A DNA stretch of 64,000 bases from contig NZ_CP177354.1 of assembly GCF_046844695.1 (NCBI RefSeq), positions 3,844,001 through 3,908,000 on the forward strand. The letters run 5' to 3'. The notes beneath the pieces are model-generated. The model did no database searches. It had not been told where the DNA came from and saw only the letters and a list, made by a program, of their open reading frames with translations. Below, piece after piece: positions 58,443 through 64,000 of this stretch. The stretch is from Pokkaliibacter plantistimulans (GTDB taxonomy: Bacteria > Pseudomonadota > Gammaproteobacteria > Pseudomonadales > Balneatricaceae). How positions within the stretch are numbered: position 1 is the stretch's first letter; each line of letters opens with the position of its first letter. A program made the position numbers and the translations under genes.

Positions 58443-60836
58443 ATGGCAAAAGCGCCTCGTCTTTCCCCTTTACAGCCGGAACAGCTGTCCGTTCATCTAA
58501 GTAAGAGCGATCTACCATTTTCATCAACTGCTGACCTTGAGCCACTCAGCGGTATCCTGGGTCAGGAAAGGGCTGTAAGAGCATTGCAATTTGGTGTTGC
58601 CATGCGTCGCCCAGGCTACAACATCTTCGTCATGGGCGAGCCCGGTACTGGCCGAGCTTCATATGTACGCTCCTATTTGAAAAGTGAAGCCAAGCGTCAG
58701 AAGACGCCATCGGACTGGGTGTACGTCAATAACTTCAGTGACCAGCGTTCCCCCAATGCTATTGAGCTGCCAGCCGAGGCGGGCGCGGCCTTCAAAGACG
58801 ACATCAACCAACTTATTGATAATCTGCTGCTCACTTTCCCGGCAGCCTTTGAAGACCCACGCTATCAGCAAAGCAAAAATGCCATCGAGCGTGAGTTCAA
58901 TCAAAACTACGAAGAAGCCTTGGAGCGCGTAGAAAAGGCAGCCAGTCGCCAGGGCATTGCGCTATTCCGTGAAGCAGGTTCAGTGTCTTTTGCACCGATT
59001 GTCGAAGGCAAGCCCCTTGATGATGCAGACTTCACACAGCTCTCTGAAGAAGAGCGTGATCGCATAAATAGCCAGATCAGTGATCTGGAAAGCCAGTTAC
59101 GTGATGAACTTATTGGCCTTCCCCTGTGGCGTCGTGAGACCAGCGAGAAACTGCGCACGCTGAATCAGAGCACTATTTCAGAGTCAATCGCCCCACTGCT
59201 GACTCCCCTCCAGGAGAAGTACGAAAGCAATCAGGAAGTATTGACCTACCTGCAGCAGGTAGCCAGCAACCTTCAGAAAATTGTCATTGAAGAACTGGTT
59301 GATCAGGACACCCGCGACGAACCCGCAAAACGAGAAGCACTATCGTCCCTGTACAGCCCCAATCTGGCGGTCTCCAGAAAGCAGACAGCTGGCACCCCCG
59401 TGGTGTACGAGCCTCACCCAACCTACAACAATCTATTTGGTCGCATTGAGTATCTGCATGACCAAGGCGCACTGGTGACCAATTACCAGCAAATCTGCGC
59501 GGGCGCATTACATGCAGCCAACGGCGGTTACCTGATCGTCGATGCCGATAAGGTTCTGTCAGACTATGTATGGGACGCCCTGAAGCGTGCACTGAAACGT
59601 CGTGAGCTGAAAATTGAGTCACCCTACGCAGAAATGGGTCTGGTCAGCACTACTACGCTTTCACCAGAGACTATTCCACTGGATGTCAAACTTGTCCTGA
59701 TTGGCTCGCGCGACATTTACTACGCATTGCAGTCGCTGGACCCAGAGTTCAGTGAAATGTTCCGTGTACTGGTCGACTACGAAGACTACATTGAACGCAC
59801 ACCAGACAATCTGATGTCGTTCTGTCGTCTGATTCGTGATCGCTGCGACAAAGAGGGTTACCTCAGCCTGAGCGATGATGCCATTGCACGTCTCATCACC
59901 CACAGCGCGCGCCTGGCTGAGCATCAGCACCATATGACTGCCTCCATTGGCGAGCTGTTCGAACTGCTGGCAGAGGCCGACTATCTGGCAAGACTGGGGT
60001 CTGCCGAGCAGATTACCGGTGAACATATCCAACGTGCGCTGAAAGCCAAACAAGAGCGTACTGGGCGTGTGAGCGAAGAAGTCAACAAGCAGATTCTGGA
60101 CGGCACTGTTTTGCTCGAAACCAGCGGCAAAGCTGTCGGCAAAATCAATGGCCTCACTGTCATGTCGATTGGTGATGCCCAGTTCGGTGCCCCAGCACGC
60201 ATCAGCGTTACCGCCTATCCGGGTTCCAAAGGGATTGTCGACATCGAGCGCGAAGTTGACCTGGGCCAGTCAATTCATTCCAAGGGAGTGATGATTCTGT
60301 CGGGCTATCTGGGCAACATGTACGCTCAAGAGACCCCGATGACGCTGTGCGCCCATATTGCCATGGAGCAAAGCTATGGTTACATCGATGGTGACAGCGC
60401 CTCTCTGGCAGAACTGTGCTGTCTGATCTCGGCTTTGATCAAAGCCCCCCTGAAGCAGTCTCTGGCCATCACAGGCTCAGTCAATCAGCATGGTGAAGTG
60501 CAACCGATTGGCGGAGTCAATGAGAAAATCGAGGGCTTCTTCCGCGTATGCCAGGCACGTGGTTTAACTGGTGAACAGGGTGTTGTCATTCCGAAAAGTA
60601 ATGTACAGAACCTGGTGCTGGAAGATGATGTTGTTGACGCAGTACGTCAGGGCAAGTTCTCTATTTATGCCGTATCAACAGTAGATGAAGCCTTGGAACT
60701 ATTCACTGGCCAGACGGCCGGTGTTATACGCAAAGATGGCACCTTTCCCAAACGCAGCCTGAATGCCAGAGTTATTGATCGCCTTGAAGAGCTGGCCAGA
60801 ATCAGCTTGGAATTTGGCGACGGAGACGAAGAGTAA
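58443..60836 (+). CDS. Lon-like ATP-dependent protease (AAA_32/LonB type)
   Basis: 797 residues. The N-terminal AAA part has an unusual Walker A, GEPGTGRASYVRSYL, with Arg where Lys is normal. A long coiled-coil insertion follows (about 150-290), then GGYLIVDADKVLSDYVWDALKRALKR, and the C-terminal Lon protease domain with catalytic Ser in GYIDGDSASLAEL and Lys in GGVNEKIEGFFRVC. The GTGR loop is usual for the AAA_32 family. AGGAAG lies about eight bases before the ATG. Monocistronic; a hairpin follows. Confidence 0.9.
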   Translation: MAKAPRLSPLQPEQLSVHLSKSDLPFSSTADLEPLSGILGQERAVRALQFGVAMRRPGYNIFVMGEPGTGRASYVRSYLKSEAKRQKTPSDWVYVNNFSDQRSPNAIELPAEAGAAFKDDINQLIDNLLLTFPAAFEDPRYQQSKNAIEREFNQNYEEALERVEKAASRQGIALFREAGSVSFAPIVEGKPLDDADFTQLSEEERDRINSQISDLESQLRDELIGLPLWRRETSEKLRTLNQSTISESIAPLLTPLQEKYESNQEVLTYLQQVASNLQKIVIEELVDQDTRDEPAKREALSSLYSPNLAVSRKQTAGTPVVYEPHPTYNNLFGRIEYLHDQGALVTNYQQICAGALHAANGGYLIVDADKVLSDYVWDALKRALKRRELKIESPYAEMGLVSTTTLSPETIPLDVKLVLIGSRDIYYALQSLDPEFSEMFRVLVDYEDYIERTPDNLMSFCRLIRDRCDKEGYLSLSDDAIARLITHSARLAEHQHHMTASIGELFELLAEADYLARLGSAEQITGEHIQRALKAKQERTGRVSEEVNKQILDGTVLLETSGKAVGKINGLTVMSIGDAQFGAPARISVTAYPGSKGIVDIEREVDLGQSIHSKGVMILSGYLGNMYAQETPMTLCAHIAMEQSYGYIDGDSASLAELCCLISALIKAPLKQSLAITGSVNQHGEVQPIGGVNEKIEGFFRVCQARGLTGEQGVVIPKSNVQNLVLEDDVVDAVRQGKFSIYAVSTVDEALELFTGQTAGVIRKDGTFPKRSLNARVIDRLEELARISLEFGDGDEE

Positions 60837-60854
60837 CAGTCCACAACTCAGGCT

Positions 60855-60885
60855 ATGGCCAGATTGCGCAATGCAATCTGGCCAT
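60855..60885 (+). terminator. Hairpin after the Lon-like gene
   Basis: A perfect 13-bp stem ATGGCCAGATTGC with a 5-base loop, lying 18 bases after the stop codon. No T-tract follows, so it may be a transcript-stabilising hairpin rather than a terminator. Confidence 0.55.
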
Positions 60886-61521
60886 ACACATCCTGATTAA
60901 CACCTCTGCCCTTCACTACTGCCTAGCAAAGGCATTTCCATGCCTCTCCTCTTACCCACCTCACAAGTAGACAGTGTTGGCTCAGGATACCTGACAGTAC
61001 AATTCAGAGCACTTTGTATATAAATTGAAAATCTAATTGTAAAATACTGTTCCGTGATTACACTACGTAGCAATAGCAATACCCATGGAAGGCAACGTCG
61101 TGCATAACAGTCCTAAAAGTCAGACTAACTACATCTCTTATTTATCATCGCTCACTTATTTACTTCATCGAGCACGAACCCATTATCCAGCGAGTCAGCC
61201 CCCTGACGTAACGAGTGACACAGCCCTAAATGCTCTGTCGCACATGACGATAAATACTGGTAAAGACCGCAAAATTGCCGACAGTGATGTTTCCATAGCA
61301 CTTATGGGGAAGTGAGTCAGTGTCTACCACCGCGTTTTCTTTGTAGCAAAGATGTAATCTGTTGTAGCGATTTTTAGTCAGTAACTGCGTAGATATTGAC
61401 TCGCTATCGTTGTAAAACGTTTGATGTGGCCCACGTAGCCTAAAACACGGATAAGTCCCGCTCAGCTATGGGCGACCGCTTATTACTTTTCTTCTGGATC
61501 TACTCAAAACAGGAATGTCTT
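60886..61521. other. Sparse intergenic region
   Basis: About 640 bases with few coding signs. AT-rich tracts around 61010-61050 look like promoter DNA. The one credible small frame (61100-61315) is listed separately. No repeat, RNA gene or insertion-sequence end is seen. Confidence 0.4.
61100..61315 (+). CDS. Possible small hypothetical protein
   Basis: 71 codons from GTG 61100, with GGAAGG seven bases upstream. The product is polar (HNSPKSQTNYISYLSSLTYL, TINTGKDRKIADSDVSIALM) with no membrane segment or known motif. The ribosome site is the only positive sign, and AT-rich promoter-like DNA lies upstream. It may be spurious. Confidence 0.3.
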   Translation: MHNSPKSQTNYISYLSSLTYLLHRARTHYPASQPPDVTSDTALNALSHMTINTGKDRKIADSDVSIALMGK

Positions 61522-61767
61522 ATGAGTGGCTCTATTCCTCTGAACCTCCAGTTTGCCCTGATGCTCTTCAATGGCGTTGGTACGCTCTTGGTAGGCATTG
61601 CCGTTGTGGATCTGCTGACACCGCTAGACCTGGTTCCCGACGGTTGGCGATTCCCTTTCTACCAGTGGACGATGATTATTGTGGGTGTCTGCATGTGCAT
61701 AACGGCAGGAATCATTCGCCTGAGAGCATTGATTCAGATAAATGCTGACAATCACAACAATGACTGA
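61522..61767 (+). CDS. Small two-helix membrane protein
   Basis: 81 residues from ATG 61522 (AGGA seven bases upstream). Two hydrophobic helices, LQFALMLFNGVGTLLVGIAVV and FYQWTMIIVGVCMCITAGII, are separated by a short loop (DLLTPLDLVPDGWRFP); the tail is polar. It could sit alone in the inner membrane. I recognise no family. The gene is convergent with the DUF945-like gene. Confidence 0.6.
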   Translation: MSGSIPLNLQFALMLFNGVGTLLVGIAVVDLLTPLDLVPDGWRFPFYQWTMIIVGVCMCITAGIIRLRALIQINADNHNND

Positions 61768-61785
61768 GATTGAGCACCAAGCGAA

Positions 61786-62937
61786 CTATCGCTGATACCA
61801 CTGACCATGCTGAAAGGCCAACTCCACTGGTTTGCCCAACATCACATTCATTCCTGTGATCAGCCCCAAAAAAGGCGGGATGTTATGCAGAGTCAACGTG
61901 CCTTGCCATGTTGGAACCTGCCGTAAGGCTGAAGCATCCTGAGGCAACATAGTCAGTTCTCCCTGCGCAGAGGGGGGCAGGCCAGCTTCCAGTTGCATCT
62001 CTGCGTTTTCCAGTATTAACACCATCGATTGCGTCATCAATTCTGACTGTACGTCCTGAAACGCAACACCAGCACCACTCGTCAACCCTATACTGTCCAC
62101 CAGTTTCATCAACATGGGCGTGTGCATCGGCTGTAGGTAGGATCTGGACTCAAATGCTCCCTTCAAACCAAGAAGATCGATGCTTGGGCTGAATACATGA
62201 AGCTTATATCCCAGCCCTCCGTTTGACAGCTGCCCCTGCGACTCGGCCTGAAGCTGCTGTGCACCTAACATTCGGACCATCGCGTTATTGCGCTTACCTG
62301 TTACATCCAATGAGGCAATAACGGCATTGACCTGATGACTCAGTGAGTTTGGCACTCCTGAAACATCTGCAGTCCGGAAAAGCTGACTATGGATATTGAT
62401 ACCTTGTGCCTTGATCTGCATATCAGCACGAGACCAGTCGGCAGACGAGCTTACCCAGTTCAAACTGATGCTCGTCGTGTCCCAGGCCAATTCAGCAAGA
62501 CTCTGCGCAACTTTAAGTGCTTCCAGACTGCTATGAAGATCCAGCTTTGGTAATTCAATTTTCAGATTGCCTGAAGACAAACCGATACTGCCGCTGAATG
62601 CCAATGGTGGCAGGCCGAGGTAAGAACTTAACAACGACTGTCTATTACCTGATACATCAAGCACGCCGTGGCTTTGCACATGAAGCGGCCACCAGTAGCT
62701 AGCTGACACGCTTAGCTGTACTGACAACGAGCCCGCCTGTTCAGACAGCGGCACGGATATGCCTATCTGGTCCCCCAGCCACCCCTGCTCCTGCCATTGC
62801 ACTGAGCTGCCTGGTATCTGTTCACTCAGCACATTCAGCTGCTGCCTGACTACTCTGGCCGTCAGCAGGCAAGACAGCAGATAGCCCCCAGCCACTATCA
62901 CCATAACCGAGGCGAAAACACCCTTCCTTAGTCGCAT
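61786..62937 (-). CDS. Membrane-anchored envelope protein, possibly DUF945/AsmA-like
   Basis: 383 residues. One N-terminal anchor (GVFASVMVIVAGGYLLSCLLTARVV, read in part) is followed by a long beta-rich periplasmic part with alternating hydrophobic residues (LSVQLSVSASYWWPL, FSGSIGLSSGNLKIELP, ILENAEMQLEAGLPPSAQG). The pattern of WQEQGWLG near residue 50 weakly recalls DUF945/YdgA, and the layered beta pattern recalls AsmA-like lipid-transfer proteins. Neither is certain. It stands alone. Confidence 0.6.
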   Translation of the reverse strand: MRLRKGVFASVMVIVAGGYLLSCLLTARVVRQQLNVLSEQIPGSSVQWQEQGWLGDQIGISVPLSEQAGSLSVQLSVSASYWWPLHVQSHGVLDVSGNRQSLLSSYLGLPPLAFSGSIGLSSGNLKIELPKLDLHSSLEALKVAQSLAELAWDTTSISLNWVSSSADWSRADMQIKAQGINIHSQLFRTADVSGVPNSLSHQVNAVIASLDVTGKRNNAMVRMLGAQQLQAESQGQLSNGGLGYKLHVFSPSIDLLGLKGAFESRSYLQPMHTPMLMKLVDSIGLTSGAGVAFQDVQSELMTQSMVLILENAEMQLEAGLPPSAQGELTMLPQDASALRQVPTWQGTLTLHNIPPFLGLITGMNVMLGKPVELAFQHGQWYQR

Positions 62938-63116
62938 ACATCAGTCTCTCACCTGACAAACCGACCGAGAGCTTACCTAATACATCGACACCAAACCATT
63001 GGTTGGTGGTGCAGAATATGTTGCGAAAAGGTGCTCCGTTGATTCACGCCTGCCCCACTTCTACTGCTGTTCCATTCATGCAACGGACTGACAATGCATC
63101 TCCATCTTGAGACTAA

Positions 63117-63150
63117 TTAGCATCCTAACTAACATGCTTAGCAATCTAAC
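63117..63150 (+). promoter_or_regulatory. Paired TTAG-N4-CTAA operator before the MarR gene
   Basis: TTAGCATCCTAAC (63117-63129) and TTAGCAATCTAAC (63138-63150) each contain the dyad TTAG-N4-CTAA and are spaced 21 bp, two helical turns. MarR-family proteins bind such short AT-rich palindromes at their own promoters. The pair lies 23 bases before ATG 63173, well placed for autorepression of the efflux operon. Confidence 0.6.
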
Positions 63151-63172
63151 AATTACTCAGCGAACAATAATC

Positions 63173-63619
63173 ATGAAGCCAAGTATTGGGTTGTGTATTC
63201 ATCAGCTGTCCCGCCTCTGGCGCAGTGTGCTGGATCAGGAGCTGGCCACCCTTGGTTTGACGCAAACCACGGGCGTAGCACTGGTTTACATTCACGCAGA
63301 GGGTGAAGGCATAGCCCAAACTGAGCTGGCCCGTATTCTGGCAGTCGAGCATCCCTCTCTGGTCAGAACGCTGGATCAGCTGGTCAAACTGGAACTGATA
63401 GAACGCCGTGCCTGCCAGGATGATCGCCGCAGCAAGCGCTTGTTTCTTACCGAGAAAGGAAAAGCACTGGTTGAGCCCGTCAACACCGTACGGGAGCGTT
63501 GCCAGTTGCAGGTCATGCAAGGTCTGTCAGAGGATCAGGCGACACAGTTCCAGCACACCCTCAATCTCCTTCAGTCCAACGCTCTGGCGCTGACCGAACG
63601 TAGTAAAAACCCGACATAA
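63173..63619 (+). CDS. MarR/SlyA-family regulator of an efflux operon
   Basis: 148 residues. Winged HTH: IAQTELARILAVEHPSLVRTLDQLVKLELIERRAC, wing QDDRRSKRLFLTEKGKAL (D-R-R-S-K-R, hallmark). The C-terminal helix forms the dimer. MarR proteins usually repress efflux genes and release them on binding aromatic acids. It is 14 bases upstream of an HlyD-family gene, like EmrR before EmrA. ATG 63173 is picked by family alignment; the frame can be extended to 63107, through the operator. No strong ribosome site. Confidence 0.9.
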   Translation: MKPSIGLCIHQLSRLWRSVLDQELATLGLTQTTGVALVYIHAEGEGIAQTELARILAVEHPSLVRTLDQLVKLELIERRACQDDRRSKRLFLTEKGKALVEPVNTVRERCQLQVMQGLSEDQATQFQHTLNLLQSNALALTERSKNPT

Positions 63620-63633
63620 CAGGCGTTACCTCC

Positions 63634-64000
63634 ATGTCTCCAGAACATTTGTTTCACCGCTGGTTAAAGATTTCCATAGGCGTTTTCGTCATCCTGTTTG
63701 CCTATTTCCTGCTGGCAGATATTTACATGCCCGCCACTACCGAAAGCACTGTCCGACGCTACGTCGTGCAGGTAGCTCCGCGTGTTTCCGGACAGGTGAC
63801 TCAGGTACTGGTACACAACAATCAGCACGTCGAAAAAGGTGACCTGCTGTTCCAGATTGACCCCTTGGATTACCAATTGAGCGTGCAACAGGCAGAGCTA
63901 CATCTGCAGCAGGTGACGCAACAGGTTTCACAACTTCAGGCAGAACTCGATAGCGCTCAGGCCAGTCTGGACAAAGCCCGTATTAACTTTGCCAACGATC
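63634..64000 (+). CDS. HlyD/EmrA-family membrane fusion protein (5' part)
   Basis: The first 122 residues only; the gene runs off the window. It has a membrane helix (WLKISIGVFVILFAYFLLADI), then the HlyD biotinyl-lipoyl pattern VAPRVSGQVTQVLVHNNQHVEKGDLLFQIDP (in parts), then a coiled coil (LHLQQVTQQVSQLQAELDSAQASLDKA). Such proteins link an inner-membrane MFS or DUF pump to an outer-membrane channel for drug or aromatic-acid efflux. It follows the MarR gene by 14 bases. Confidence 0.9.
   Translation, partial: MSPEHLFHRWLKISIGVFVILFAYFLLADIYMPATTESTVRRYVVQVAPRVSGQVTQVLVHNNQHVEKGDLLFQIDPLDYQLSVQQAELHLQQVTQQVSQLQAELDSAQASLDKARINFAND

Noticed and set aside
60897..61079. 60-codon minus-strand frame after the Lon-like gene
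   Set aside because: No ribosome site or family pattern, and it crosses AT-rich promoter-like DNA.
1..64000. Defence island, prophage, CRISPR array or biosynthetic cluster
   Set aside because: No cas, restriction, toxin-antitoxin, phage or large synthase genes and no regular repeat arrays were seen. Gene content is core or near-core throughout.

Overview
The window is ordinary chromosomal DNA of a gammaproteobacterium, most likely from the Oceanospirillales/Pseudomonadales side. The evidence is gene order: lexA-sulA followed by two small conserved genes and topA (as in Pseudomonas), prmB-aroC with a divergent smrB (shared with enterics), minCDE next to gpsA, and a Pseudomonas-type RhlB-like helicase. 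Base composition looks close to even G+C. I see no rRNA, tRNA, CRISPR array, prophage or complete insertion sequence. The only mobile-looking DNA is one 217-bp element with terminal inverted repeats (3146-3362) and a possible one-ended relic near 16550. All identifications are by motif and family recognition from the sequence; no database search was run.

Layout. 0.4-3.1 kb: HAD phosphatase, DeoR-type repressor and endonuclease/exonuclease/phosphatase-family enzyme, probably one locus for a phosphorylated or phosphodiester carbon source. 3.1-6.3 kb: the inverted-repeat element, an N-formylglutamate-amidohydrolase-like lipoprotein, an Lrp regulator and an aromatic/aspartate aminotransferase. 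6.4-9.7 kb: an isolated GspG-like pseudopilin and a membrane HAMP-GAF-GGDEF-EAL protein. 9.9-15.6 kb: an NlpE-like lipoprotein and the histidine-utilisation operon hutI-hutU-hutH (minus strand) with a readable promoter and operator-like palindrome. 15.7-22.7 kb: DUF2927 protein, LysE/RhtB exporter, small proteins, HcaT-like MFS carrier, aroC, prmB, smrB, folE. 22.8-29.8 kb: DUF4892 protein, cheV, alpha/beta hydrolase, sixA, DUF4389 protein, gpsA, minCDE.

29.8-41.7 kb: selO, an RhlB-like helicase and a DinG-like helicase on one strand, then the SOS unit lexA-sulA with two LexA boxes, two small conserved genes, topA and a coiled-coil membrane protein. 41.4-49.8 kb: DUF1653 protein, hrpA and cobT on the minus strand, divergent from a periplasmic pair that resembles accessory parts of nickel/cobalt ECF transporters, then rimB-rimK. 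49.9-55.9 kb: an MscS channel, a membrane protein, an HTH-REC orphan response regulator with an upstream PAS-GGDEF-EAL protein whose GGDEF motif is broken, a Nudix hydrolase and a degenerate ModA-like periplasmic protein. 56-64 kb: thioesterase, YhaJ-like LysR, RutE-like nitroreductase, Lon-like AAA_32 protease, a sparse intergenic region, two membrane proteins, and a MarR-HlyD efflux locus cut by the window end.

Functional themes are cyclic-di-GMP control (two dual-domain proteins plus RimK, whose homologues respond to c-di-GMP), DNA damage and topology (lexA, sulA, a DinG-like helicase, topA), RNA/ribosome maintenance (hrpA, RhlB-like helicase, smrB, prmB, rimK) and division-site placement (minCDE, sulA). 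The least explained parts are the pseudopilin/c-di-GMP pair, the cobT-linked metal-uptake-like pair lacking its transporter, the HTH-REC regulator beside the degenerate GGDEF protein, and a strong terminator at 55060-55091 with no recognisable gene upstream of it.
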